Below, piece by piece: positions 33,830-44,789 of a DNA stretch of 64,000 bases. Positions within the stretch are counted from its first letter, which is position 1, and the number at the start of each line of letters is the position of its first letter. A program made the translations under genes and the position numbers. The DNA is from Raphanus sativus (taxonomy: Eukaryota; Streptophyta; Magnoliopsida; Brassicales; Brassicaceae). The notes beneath the pieces are model-generated. The model was given only the letters and a program-made list of their open reading frames with translations, made no database searches and was not told the DNA's origin. The DNA lies in contig NC_079515.1 of NCBI RefSeq assembly GCF_000801105.2, forward strand, positions 18,189,407-18,253,406, read 5' to 3'.

Positions 33830-35530
33830 CAAGGATTTGAACAAAACCAGACGGAAAATACAGAGGACTGGAACGAAACAGATTAATACAATGGGAGGAA
33901 CACCATCTAAACGGAACTAACAATGTTCATCCTCAAAACTCCGAAACAATTCCACCGCAGTAGGAGCAAATCCTCTGCAGCTTCATTCTCCTGAACTCTT
34001 AATTATAGGATACCTTTGTTAGGGAATCATAACAAAGCTTACTGCAGCGACTTTAAGAAAAAAAGAGTTCTACAACAGCACGGATCAGAATGGTTGGAGG
34101 AACACACATGAGGGCTGAGTCTACGGATTCAATTTGATAATCTTGTAAGGTCTCAATGCAGCCAGAACCCAGTAGAGCAGGTTGCCTGCAGCTACAAGTT
34201 CCAGTTTACATTCCCTAAGTCCATTGCAAGCACAGCAAGCCCAACCAACTATAGTTAGTCCCTTGTCGTTCAACACCAACATCGAGATTCCGGATTTCAA
34301 ATAAACCGTTACGGATTTCAAATAAACAGATTCTGTATGTAAAAGGGTATGGATCTCCGTTAAGGTTTCACCGTTTCACAAACGGTTTACTCATCAACAC
34401 CCAATAACACGTACCATGAAATTAACAGATACTAAACAACCCATAAGAGACTAAAAAGTAGCAAGAGAAACAAAAACATGGACTTAACTGACACTTAAAA
34501 CATTTTGTTCAACAACCAACACTTCATCATTACAATTGATTCCCTAAAACCACTCTAACCATCTCAGAAGTATTCTCCATTAGTAAAAAAATTGGGACCG
34601 AAGCCTACCATAACAAAGTATAAGCTGTTTTGATGAAGAGAAAGACATTCAGGTCAACAAACTCATACACCCTATCAATTTTTTCAAAGCTACGGGGGAC
34701 AATAAGATTTGCAGATCTGAATGTCTTTACTCTCCATCATCCCAACCGTGCATATCTGCAATGTCACGAACCAACACCCACAACTTGACTCTTTTGCTAA
34801 AGAACTCGGACATCTTACACGAACCAACCTCATGCGAAACATAACAACAAATGTACAAAAATTCACAAGGATCAAAAATTGTGGGATAGATTTAGTAGCT
34901 GAGAGCGGAGAGAGAAGCCGCATAACACCTGTGGATCTATCCCAACGGTTGTCTGGCCGCTTGCTGATTTAATAGCAATTCCTTTACGCATCCTCGAAAA
35001 ATGGCCATGCCACCAGAACGGGGTATGACCTTCGATACAAAGGTGCAGAAAACTCATTAACTCGACACAATTAAGAAAGAAAAAAAAACAATAGTGTAAG
35101 ATAGATTTAGTAGATGAAAACAGAGAAACATCTGTTTCACCTGTGGATCTATCCCGACGGTTGTCTGGCCGCTTGCTGATCTAACAGCTCTCAATTTATG
35201 CACTGTTTGCTCCAAGACTATGCCATTCAATTTGACAAAGCCTTCGAAGCATAGTGCATAAAAATTTATAAACACAAAACCACAATACGAATCAAATGTA
35301 ATAAAATAAAACTACAGATTCATGATAAAATGTTAGCCGTCGATCAAAGCCTAAAGACCACTATTAAACGAAAGTTATGGATTAGAAGTCTCGACTCTGG
35401 TTTGCCTTCGGAGAACGACAGAGCGCTGCAATTTATACAAGAGAAACAAAATTTAGGGTTTTGAGACGGCTTCGATAAATAAACCAATGTTTGTTTATCA
35501 TCGCTTTGATGGGCCGTCCCAATAAAGCCC
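33830..35530 (-). other. Possible spliced gene of unknown product (coding status unclear)
   Basis: The minus strand has features of a transcribed gene: a TGGGCC site II element and AGCCCA near 35510-35530, a telo-box leader (AAACCCTAAATTT, about 35453-35465), and two internal 101 bp exon-like blocks with AG and GT borders (35141-35241 and 34929-35029), each ending with SASGQTTVGIDPQ. A last exon-like frame of 66 codons (34121-34321) ends ECKLELVAAGNLLYWVLAAL and RPYKIIKLNP. I cannot assemble one continuous reading frame or recognise the family. It could be a small housekeeping protein, a pseudogene or a noncoding RNA. Confidence 0.35.
34929..35241 (-). repeat. Duplicated 101 bp exon-like blocks
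   Basis: Blocks 35141-35241 and 34929-35029 are both exactly 101 bp, have CGAAG-type acceptors and CCACAG/GTG donors, share a near-identical last 40 bp (encoding SASGQTTVGIDPQ) and differ in the first half. They are 111 bp apart and the DNA after each donor is also similar. Confidence 0.6.
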
Positions 35531-36344
35531 ACAGATTTTATTTATTCGGGCTGAGGTTAACTGTGCACGGCGCGGCAAATAATATGTAACGGGAGTGGAC
35601 CAAGTATACCGGAAGATTTACTTGGTCACTAGATCATTGGATCGACAATGGTTGAATGGTAGGTTAATAAATGATTTAATTTTACTAAATAAAAATATAT
35701 TAACTATGAAAATAGAAATATAAAAACTAAAGTTAATATTTTCTAAATAGTTTCTTTTTTAAAATAATAGTTTGGATATGTACATATTTTATGCTTAAAA
35801 TATTTAGAAAATGCATAATTTTACTTTTTCTATTTTATTTCATGTGATATGAAAAATATCAAAAAAAAAATAGTTTAGACTATTAAAAAAATTGTAATTA
35901 ATTAAGATTTATGACATCTAAAAAATCAAGAATAAAATTCAAAAGTAAAACATCATTTTAATAAATTGTCAATAACAAATATAAATTAACACTAAATCAC
36001 CATAATTCGCTTCATTTTCTTCTGGTGGCATAGTGAAATCTTCATCAAAATCTAAAAATCAAAAATAAAATAGCCTAATTGGTATTATGTATGATTAAAA
36101 ATCAGAAAATTTAATCTAAATTGTAAAAATGATCAACAAAACAATATACACAGGACTTAGAACTCGTAAAATCTAGTACTACAGATTTAGAATAACAAAA
36201 TAATCAACAAAAAAAAAGATACAAAATCAGTAGAGGTTAGCTGAAGAAGAGAAATAGGACAAAAAAAATTGTAAGAAACCTATTTTTAATTGGAAAATTA
36301 GAATATAAAATAGAATCTAGAAACATAATTATCTTTTTTAAACA
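35531..36344. other. AT-rich intergenic, no gene seen
   Basis: 5' flank of the possible minus-strand gene, then AT-rich DNA with no recognisable content. Confidence 0.5.
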
Positions 36345-36520
36345 TAAAAATTATCTATTGGTTCAACCATTGGTTCAACCGGTACCGAATTTCGGATTTT
36401 GGTGGGTTTTGCGGGTTTTTAAATTTTGGGTTTTTCACAAAACCGAAACCAAATTTATCTCGGGTCACCGGGTTTACCGGTTCAACTGCGGGTTCGGGTT
36501 GGGTTTCAAAAAACTGGGGC
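36345..36520. repeat. CAGTGTTTTAAAAACC repeat family, copy 2 (inverted)
   Basis: Reverse complement of the family at 18604-18790, sharing GGTTCAACC, ACCGGGTTTACCGGTTCAAC and GCGGGTT blocks. Confidence 0.5.
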
Positions 36521-36841
36521 GAACCTATTTTAATTTGGATGTATGGACTGGACCAAGTTCTAAGTTTTTAACCAATCTTCCAAAAGAAACATAATCAAAC
36601 ATAACAAATAGTCCATTTCCAAAATTTCTAATGAGGTTTAAGACTGGGAATAAATTACAAAGCATATACTCACGACTATTAAACACGGAGTTCCACAAAA
36701 AGGGATCATATTCAAATGTTCGATTGTATTTGCTTAATCCTGGTTCTTGATAACTTTTTTTGGTCATTTAAATGTTAGTATAATTTTTTAGTATACAGTA
36801 CCATTTACTCATAAACAATTTTTTGCCATTATAACAAAATA

Positions 36842-38050
36842 CTAGATTTTGATCCGCGCGCCCGCGCGGAAATATTTTCAAAAAATATATTGCTATTTAT
36901 TTTTATGTCACTATTATATATTATATATATCATCATATAATTAATTATATTTTATACGTATCATTTAGGGCTGAGCAAAAAAAAACTAAATCCGGAAGAC
37001 TAAACTGAACCCGATCCAAAAAAGTAGTACCAAGTCTGAACCGAAATTGATTTTAAATATCCGAATGGGTTCATAATTTTTATATTTAAAAAACCAAAAC
37101 CGACCCGATGCGAGCGGAATATTTTGGATACCCAAATGTATCTGAAATGAATTTATATACGTATATATATTAACTATTTAAGATTAAATGTTTATTAAAG
37201 ACATCCAAAATATATATGATATAATTAAATATCCAAAATACTCGAGAATACATAAAAATAGTCAAAACTAAATATCTAAAATAGTTAAATTATACTCAAA
37301 ACACCAAAATACTAAAATATTTATTGATTGTCTATCCAATTATTCAAATTAAACCAATTTATATGTTAAGTTTAAGTATTTGACATATATAATTCAAACT
37401 TATATGTAATATATTCTTTTGTTTATAGATGTTGAGAAATTTGCATATACACTGAATTATAAAAAAATTCGAATAATTTAAATGGGTTATCTGAACTCAA
37501 GTTGAACCCACAAAGATCTTAACCAAACTCAAACCAAAATTTAGAAATTTAGAAATATCTAAAGAGAGCTGAAATATTTGTACCCGAAAATATGAAACCC
37601 AAATAGATCCGAACGAAACCCGAACAGGTGTCTGAACGTCTATCTCTAGTACCATCATATAAGTAATCATATAATTAATAATAATTTATATGTATCATCA
37701 TATACATAATTACATATATTATATTTTAAAAACTTAATGTAAAATATAAAAATCATAATTTAAGTTGGTGTTTGAAATTGAGCTTTATATTGTATTTTCT
37801 TATATATATGTTGAAACAATTTTTATAATAGTTTTTGGACAATATTTTAATAAAAATCAATTTTTGAATATATTAATATTTTGAATTAATTTTGATATAA
37901 TTTAATTTAAAATTATTTGAAATATGTATATAAAGTTTAAATTTTATTTTATGATTATATTAGACAAAATATGTTTTTAGCTAGTTAGATTGAGTCATAT
38001 TTTATATTTTAAAACTGGTCCAAATAAATAGTTTCTCGAATATAATAGAC
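36842..38050 (-). mobile_element. Helitron-like element, 3' end at 36842
   Basis: Minus strand ends in a CCGCGCGGGCGCGCGG hairpin (36854-36869), eight bases, then CTAG followed by T, the Helitron 3' pattern and clearly related to the ends at 15834 and 18032. A possible 5' end TCTATTATATT lies near 38040-38049 on the minus strand, but the base before it is G and not the expected A. Contains an ACCGAAAC-type repeat island at 36965-37640. No Rep/helicase coding. Confidence 0.45.
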
Positions 38051-38235
38051 TTTCAATTTTTTATAATAATTTATAAAAGAATACCCCAATTGTGACTCAA
38101 AACTTGGAGTCAAACCCAAAAGAATACCCCAACTTGGGTCAAAGACAAAAGTAACCTAAAAGGCTATTGAAATTACAACTATCTCCTTGTGAGCAAACAA
38201 AAAAACGGATTTATTTTTACGTTTCTACCCCTCGC

Positions 38236-38765
38236 AAGTCGTCTGTAAACAGACGACTTGAAAATAAGTCGTCTAGACGACTTAACTTAAAGTCGTCTGT
38301 ACAGTTATTCTTAAACATAATTTAAAAATTTTGTAAAAAATATTTTGATAAGTGAAAAATTGGAATTATGTAATTAACATATGTCTTAAGAGATATAAAT
38401 TAATATATAACAAATTTCAATTGTTTTCAGCCCAGTTGAGTGAAAGTAGTGAGTCGTGATATTCTTTAGTTTATGTTTCATCAACATATGTTGTAGTATT
38501 GTATGTGTTCTTAGGGTTAGATTTTGGAAAGCATTAAAACCGTTTTTGAAATTTTTTAAAATTACCTAAGCGTGTTCATTTTTGTGTATAGTAAACACTA
38601 TTGAAGTATAATTTGATTTTATAACGTGGTTAGTAAGTTAATTTAGTCATTTTAGTTTAGGGGTTCATTTTAGGGTCTAGGACGACTTAATATTTAGTCT
38701 TCTGTGCCCAGACGACTAAATATTAGGTCGTCTGATGTACATTATCAACTAGAATAAGTCGTCTA
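38236..38765. repeat. AAGTCGTC / GACGACTT cluster 1 (left flank of MULE)
   Basis: About nine copies in both orientations, in two groups (38236-38300 and 38678-38765), upstream of the Ulp1-like gene promoter. Confidence 0.85.
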
Positions 38766-38827
38766 AACCGGACCAAACCTTAAAGTTTACCAATGTACTT
38801 TTAAAGCTAACCGGATCATTTACCCAA

Positions 38828-38834
38828 TATATAA
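38828..38834 (+). promoter_or_regulatory. TATA box of the Ulp1-like gene
   Basis: TATATAA lies before a CT-rich leader with telo-box-like AAACCCTAGCG repeats (38870-39200). The leader has an intron with donor CCG/GTAAGT near 39211 and acceptor TTTTTTCAG near 39300, just before the ATG at 39313. Confidence 0.55.
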
Positions 38835-39370
38835 GGTGATTTTTTTTTTTTTCATTTTCCGCGAAATTCAGAAACCCTAACAGTTCTCTCTCACCGGCGA
38901 TATCAAAGGCGATTCGAATTCCCACTATTTTCGAACAACCATCGTTCTCAACGTCGGCTATCTATCTCACTTCATCCTCACCGTTGTCGCCGCAGCTTCT
39001 TCTAACCCTAGCGCCGCCGATTCCTCTAAACCCTAGCGCCCCCGCTTCCACTATTTCCGAACAAGCCGTCGCCCTCGCCACCGTGCTCACCAACGTTCTC
39101 ACCGCCGCTTCCTCTAAACACTAGCTAGAACCGCCGCTTCTTCTAAACCCTAGCGCCGCCGCTTCTTCTCTGTAAACCGTAGGGCCGTTTCTCTGTAAAC
39201 CCTAACTCCGGTAAGTCATCAAACTCGAGGAAAAGATGAACATAAAACGTTGTCTCTTTCAATTTACTCATTCTCACCGTTTTACGTTTATTTTTTCAGA
39301 TCTATAACCACAATGACGAGTACTCCAAATCCTTCTGCGACTAATCAGGTCCGCTTGAAATTTTTCTAAT

Positions 39371-39533
39371 GGAAGACTTGTAAGTAAGTCGTCTGGAAAG
39401 TCTTCCAACTGGACGACTTAGTAGACGACTTAAATATAAGTCGTCCATTTGGAAGACTTTCCAGACGACTTAAATATAAGTCGTCAACTAAGTCGTCCAG
39501 TTGGACGACTTTCCAGATGACTTATATTAAAGG
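39371..39533. repeat. AAGTCGTC cluster 2, in intron 1 of the Ulp1-like gene
   Basis: Alternating AAGTCGTC and GACGACTT copies with GGAAGACTTTCC-type linkers make nested palindromes across most of the 241 bp intron. Confidence 0.85.
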
Positions 39534-40471
39534 CGTGATTGATTTAGCTTGTGTTCTGACTTCTATTGTTGTCTTTGATTATTTTGCAGACAAAAAGGAT
39601 GGATATTCCAGAACTCCCCCGTAGGTTATACACTTTAGGGGAAGAGCCAGAACCCCACAATAGCATTTCGTATCATACGGATAACAAGAAGTTGCATACT
39701 GCTCTTAGGGAAGCTCTCACTGATGCTGAATTTGAAGAGCTCAAGGAGTCGAGATTGGGAGTTTTCATCAAGTTCAAGGAGCAGGGATTTGGTTGGGCTT
39801 CAAGGCTGGTTCACCACTTGCTCAGTTTAAAGCTGGACATTAAGAAGAAGTACGAGATGTGGTGTCTCGTTGGTCCAGAACCTGCGAGGTTTTCACTGTT
39901 AGAGTTTGAAAACATCACTGGTCTAAACTGCGAGTACATCGAGGACCTTGAGACACCAGAATGTGAAGTTACCCCAGAGATGGTTTCTTTCTGGGGGATG
40001 ATGGGAGTTCATCTGGAAGCTGGGCCAACTACTGATCAGATAATAGCAGCACTGAAGAGATGCGGGGATTGGTCCAGGGAAGATCGCAAGCGACTCGCGT
40101 ACCTTTCCATCTTCACTGGATTCATTGAAGGGAGAAAGTTTTCAACCGCTACACGAGCTACTCTGGCAAGGCTAGTGATGGATTTAGAACGGTTTGAGAA
40201 TTATCCATGGGGGAGAGTCGCGTTTAAGGTGCTGATGGACTCTTTGTGGAACAAAGATATTACTGGCTGTTACACCGTGGATGGGTTTATACAAGTTCTT
40301 CAGGTCTGGGCGTACACAGCTATTCCGGGATTGGGTGCTAGTATTGGTAGTCCCAGAGAAAACAGTTCGCTTCCACCGCCTCCACCGATTCTGGCTTACG
40401 ATGGCAGCAGAGGCCGCAGATTCATGAAAGCTGCTATCTTGAGTCAGGTACCTTTCCATCTTCACTTAATT

Positions 40472-40695
40472 AAGTCGTCTGGAAGGTCTTCCAGCTGGAC
40501 GACTTAGTAGACGACTTATTATAAGTCGTCTGGAATGTCTTCCAGTTGGACGACTTAGTAGACGACTTATTATAAGTCGTCTGGAAGGTCGTCCAGCTGG
40601 ACGACTTAGCAGACGACTTATAATAAGTCGTCTGGAAGGTCGTCCAGCTGGACGACTTAGTAGATGACTTATAATTAAGTCGTCTATTTAGTATT
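40472..40695. repeat. Four tandem 51 bp units, intron 2 of the Ulp1-like gene
   Basis: Units start at 40472, 40523, 40574 and 40625, each opening AAGTCGTCTGGAA and containing two GACGACTT copies; each can fold on itself (GTCGTCCAGCTGGACGAC core). They differ from each other by a few bases. They fill most of the intron. Confidence 0.9.
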
Positions 40696-41695
40696 TTGTT
40701 TCAAATATCTAACTCGATTCTTCTTCTATTTACTGCAGACCCGCGTGATCAACTTTGTTGAGAAGAAGGACATTAGTGAAATGTGGCCAAAATGGGACTC
40801 TGAGGTTGAGGACGTGCCCGCGGAGAACATCATTAAAGTCATGTATGATCGGAGACCGTGGAAGTGGACCAGAGCAGTATCTGTTCTTCAAAGCATCGGC
40901 ACCTGATCACAAAGGTTTAGGAAGAATGCTACCTAGTGGGGCGGCGTTGTTTTATGACGGATCAATGCCTTCATTTTGCCAATCAAAGAAGAAGTGGGGG
41001 GAGGACATTGATGATATCTATGCGGCAGTGAACTTGAACAACAAACATTGGGTTGCTATCTGGATATCGATCCCTAAGAGGCACATAGTCGTCTGGGACA
41101 GCATACCTTCATCTAGCGTACCAGAAGCATGGGATGAGATAATGGAGCCTTTTCTCGAGATGGTCCCTTATATGCTTGTTGAGTGCGCAGCCACCGAGGA
41201 AGAACGGGTCAAATACGGCGGGTTGGAGCGATACACATATGAGAGACTGCTGAAAGATGTACCCACGGCCAACAATGGTGATTGTGGCGTGTACGCTCTA
41301 AAGTACATTGAATGTCATGCTCTTGGGGTCCCCTTTAGCGCTAAAGACTTTGCTAGGTCCAATGCGAAGACTATGAGGGATAATATGGCTGTGGTTATAT
41401 GGACGGAGCTTGTTGATCAGCATTTGAAAGATAATGAGGATGGTGGTATGTTCGTGGGCATGTATGATTAGATACACAAATCTAACTTGTATAGATTTTC
41501 TAAAAATTGAACATGTCGTTGTATTTGTATTTGTATATTTGTGTATTAAAAATTGAACTTGTGTATGATTTATGACTTGTGTATGTGTAGATGCTTGTGT
41601 ATGATTTATGACTTGTATATTTGTGTATTAAAAATTGAACACAAATCTAACTTGTATAGATGCTTTATTTGTGTATTTGTGTATGATTTATTGTT

Positions 41696-42320
41696 AAGTC
41701 GTCTGGAAGGTTTTCCAGCTGGACGACTTACAAATAAGTCGTCTGGAAGGTTTTCCAGCTGGACGACTTACAAATAAGTCGTCTGGAAGGTTTGGACGAC
41801 TTACAAGTAAGGTAGTCTAAAAATAGTAGAAGGTAGTCTAAAAATAAAATACACTGGACGACTTCGTTAAAGGTCTTCTAAAAAAAATACAGTCGAATGG
41901 ATAGTAGAAGGTAGTCTAAAAATAAAATACACTTGAAGGGATAGTAGAAGGTAGACGAAACACTGGACGACTTAAAAATAAGTCGTCTGGACGACTTAAC
42001 GATAAGTCGTCTGGACGGGTAATCAAGACTGGACGACTTAAATTTAGGTCGTCTGGACAACTAGTCAACTGGTTGTGTACATTGTGGTAGTCTAAAAATA
42101 AAATACACTGGACGACTTCGTTAAAGGTCTTCTAAAAAAAATACACTCGAAGGAATAGTAGAAGGTAGTCTAAAAATAAAATACACTTGAAGGGATAGTA
42201 GAAGGTAGACGAAACACTGGACGACTTAAAAATAACGAAGTCTGGACGACTTAAAAGTAAGTCGTCTGGACGGGTAATCAAGACTGGACGACTTAAATTT
42301 AGGTCGTCTGGACAACTAGT
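41696..42320. repeat. AAGTCGTC cluster 3, between the convergent genes
   Basis: Around 18 motif copies between the two 3' ends, including AAGTCGTCTGGACGACTT palindromes. Overlaps the 255 bp tandem duplication. Confidence 0.85.
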
Positions 42321-42341
42321 CAACTGGTTGTGTACATTGTG
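41832..42341. repeat. Tandem duplication with 255 bp period
   Basis: 41832-42086 and 42087-42341 are nearly identical; both contain AAATACACTGGACGACTTCG and end GGTTGTGTACATTGTGG. The right copy contains the last six or seven codons and stop of the transposase (42316-42341), so the left copy is a duplicate of the gene's 3' end. Confidence 0.85.
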
Positions 42342-44721
42342 GTTTCGTATGGCCAGTTTCCTTGCAGTTTGAGCATCTCCGTGCCCTGTGTTTCTTCCTG
42401 GGTTTGTGTCCTCTCATCCTAGATAGCTCCAACCAAGATTGCCATCTTGATTTCTTCTGTCTCCCCGGACCACGCTTTACGTTTGGAGGAAAGCATTCTC
42501 GTTCCTCAATATGTTGTGACACGATAGGATATATATTCTCTGAGTATCCTGCATACAGATGATTCTTTGAGTAAAGTGGACATACAAGTGTGTCGATATG
42601 CACACCAGCATGTGTTCCAGCTGCTATAGCATGAGAGCAAGGTATTTTCTCCACTCCATAGACACCACAATCACACTTTACATGTTCCAAATCAACCACA
42701 CAGTCTATTGTGCCACCTTTGACAAAGAAACGCCATCCATCAATTGGTTCGACCGTCATCGTATCCGCTATCTCTGATCGAACAGCAAGCAAGTATTCAA
42801 CACCCCGGCTATGTTCAGTTGGGAGACTCAAAGCATCTTGTCTCCTTTTCCAATACCATTTTCCTAACTTCTGCCTTATGAACTCCAGCAGGAACGGAAT
42901 CGGAAATCCTCTTGCTCGCTTCAGTGCGGAATTAATAGATTCAGCGATGTTGCTTGTTTTTATGTTGAACCTGTTCCCCTTACAATAAACCCTTGACCAT
43001 AGCCTGGCGTCGGCCTTCTCCAAATACGTTGCAAGTTCCGGGTTTGCACTCCGTATCTCAGCCATGTACCGGTCAAAATCGTAAACCGTGTGCGCATAAG
43101 CAGCCCCTTTCACCAAGTACATGAGATGTTTCCCTTTAAACTTTTTGACAATGTTATCTTGAAGGTGATAGTAACATATTCCTCGGGTTGCCCAAGGAAA
43201 CACCTTCTCACACGCACTTTTAATGGCCGCGTGCCGGTCAGAGACTATCACCAGAGGCTTGTCATGAGATATACAACTAGCCAATTTTGTGAAAAACCAT
43301 TCCCAAGAAGGTTCATCTTCAGCATCCACGATCCCAAAAGCCAATGGGAATATCTGAAAATTGCCATCTTGTGCGGCTGCAACTAACATAACACCTCCAT
43401 ACTTTCCACTTAGGTGAGTTCCATCCACCACAATGACCCTTCTCTGATACTTAAAACCTTTGATAGAAGCTCCAAAAGAGAGAAATAGATACTTAAATCT
43501 TTTCTTAGAATCAAGTTCTATAGCCGTGATAGAATCAGGATTTGCAATGGAGATTTGCTCGAGATATGAAGGCAGACGCGAATACCCTTCTTCTGCTGAT
43601 CCTCTCACCAATTTTTGTGCATATAACAGTGCTCTGTATGAAGTGGTGTAATCAAGCGTCATGCCAAACATGTTCTTCATTGCATCAGTGATATGCTGTG
43701 GAGTTATCCCGTCAATGATCCCAACACGATCAATGAAAAGACTACCAACATACTTTGGAGTACAGTGTCTCCGCTGAGCGATTCGGTCTCCAATTGAGCA
43801 TAAATGTTTTTCCACATACTTTGTTACCCAAAACGTGTTTGGCCCATGTTTCACACTCGCTCTGATCTTCCATCCACAACCGCTAACCCGACATATTGCC
43901 ACAAGGAGAGTTTTTGTTGATTTGTATATTCTGAAAGAAAATTTACCCCTCACTGCTGTCAACCGCAGCTCTGAAAGCAGTGCATCCTTGCTAACAAAAC
44001 TCTGGTTGACATAGATGCTGGTACAATCCGATTTTCCTCCTTCAATAGCATTTGTCTTAGCATATGTCTTTTCAATTTCTTCAAAACAAATATTATCATC
44101 ATCTTCCTCGTCCTCATCTAGAACCTTTCCATAAAGACTGTAATCCCCACCATTCTGATCCGTTTCACCAACAATAGTGTTATCAGCATCCTCCTCCCCA
44201 TTTTCCTCCTCCCCATTTTCCTCCTCCCCATCTTGATTTTCATCTTCAACAGACTCATTATCACCAACATCTTCAGAACATTCATCAGCTTCATCATTAT
44301 CACCAACATCTTCTTCCCATTCACCAGCTTCATTATTATCACCAACATCTTCTTCCCATTCACCAGCTTCTTCTCTTTTCTCTGAAACCGTTTCCACCTT
44401 GCTGCGGCTTGATACACAAAGACATACTCTATGCGTTTTGAGTATCTCGAGCAAGTTTCGAACTTGTCTATCACTTGTAACATGAATGGGAGGACTGCCT
44501 GGAGTCATCATCATTTCTGCTGGTAATGAGTAACTAATCACCACAGTCACTGATCTCATGTCCAGGTTATAATCTTCTTGAGCCATTGCAACAAGTTCAG
44601 CATGTGTTGAATCTTCATTCAATAAAAACAATCTTGCTCCTTTGAGATCATCAACCACAAAATCCCAACGGAAATCTCTCAACAACCATTGTCCATACAC
44701 TGCATGTAACTTAAAAAGCAT
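42316..44721 (-). CDS. Mutator-like transposase (MuDRA type), apparently intact
   Basis: An uninterrupted 801-residue frame counting from the Met directly after a splice acceptor (TTTGCAG/ATG at 44722); 19 further upstream codons are probably intron. The N-terminal 90 residues resemble the MULE N-terminal domain; residues 115-215 are acidic, with three copies of EAGEWEEDVGDN-like repeat. A MuDR plug domain follows (about 220-320). The transposase core has D433 (VVDGTHLSGKYGG), D495 (VSDRH) and E594 (NIAESINSALKR) as the likely DDE triad. A SWIM finger (CDCGVYGVEKIPCSHA, Cys683/685/695, His697) and a CCHC knuckle (CSNCKETGH, residues 783-796) end the protein. Such enzymes cut and paste MULE DNA in the nucleus. 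A 5' leader exon may lie at 45665-45830, with the intron holding the large inverted repeat. Confidence 0.92.
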   Translation of the reverse strand: MLFKLHAVYGQWLLRDFRWDFVVDDLKGARLFLLNEDSTHAELVAMAQEDYNLDMRSVTVVISYSLPAEMMMTPGSPPIHVTSDRQVRNLLEILKTHRVCLCVSSRSKVETVSEKREEAGEWEEDVGDNNEAGEWEEDVGDNDEADECSEDVGDNESVEDENQDGEEENGEEENGEEDADNTIVGETDQNGGDYSLYGKVLDEDEEDDDNICFEEIEKTYAKTNAIEGGKSDCTSIYVNQSFVSKDALLSELRLTAVRGKFSFRIYKSTKTLLVAICRVSGCGWKIRASVKHGPNTFWVTKYVEKHLCSIGDRIAQRRHCTPKYVGSLFIDRVGIIDGITPQHITDAMKNMFGMTLDYTTSYRALLYAQKLVRGSAEEGYSRLPSYLEQISIANPDSITAIELDSKKRFKYLFLSFGASIKGFKYQRRVIVVDGTHLSGKYGGVMLVAAAQDGNFQIFPLAFGIVDAEDEPSWEWFFTKLASCISHDKPLVIVSDRHAAIKSACEKVFPWATRGICYYHLQDNIVKKFKGKHLMYLVKGAAYAHTVYDFDRYMAEIRSANPELATYLEKADARLWSRVYCKGNRFNIKTSNIAESINSALKRARGFPIPFLLEFIRQKLGKWYWKRRQDALSLPTEHSRGVEYLLAVRSEIADTMTVEPIDGWRFFVKGGTIDCVVDLEHVKCDCGVYGVEKIPCSHAIAAGTHAGVHIDTLVCPLYSKNHLYAGYSENIYPIVSQHIEERECFPPNVKRGPGRQKKSRWQSWLELSRMRGHKPRKKHRARRCSNCKETGHTKPQCTQPVD

Positions 44722-44789
44722 CTGCAAATATTCAAAATAAAACACATTAGTAAACATAGAGAAAATGAAGAAGTTCAATAAACATTATC

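Larger units (their letters stand above)
39313..41471 (+). pseudogene. Ulp1-like (C48) cysteine protease gene of MULE, one frameshift
   Basis: Three coding exons with clean borders: 39313-39348 (MTSTPNPSATNQ), 39590-40447 and 40739-41471. Exon 2 encodes a DUF1985-like domain (ARFSLLEFENITGLNCEYI is its signature stretch). Exon 3 begins TRVINFVEKKDISEMWPKW but its frame ends at a stop near 40903; the protease continues in the next frame from EQYLFFKASAPDHKGLGRML to the stop at 41471. The Ulp1/SENP catalytic order is kept: His in NNKHWVAIW, Asp in VVWDSIP, Cys in NGDCGVYALKYIECH. Such proteins are related to enzymes that remove SUMO; activity in MULE copies is unproven. Either a short deletion near 40875 removed a linker and shifted the frame, or an unrecognised intron exists. 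Both introns are full of AAGTCGTC repeats. Confidence 0.8.

Noticed and set aside
33513..33920. 135-codon plus-strand frame rich in Lys, Arg and Phe
   Set aside because: Composition follows AT-rich runs, no conserved motif; more likely flank of the minus-strand transcription unit.
40471..40700. CRISPR-like array of 51 bp units
   Set aside because: Units are directly adjacent palindromic tandem repeats with no unique spacers, in a plant intron.
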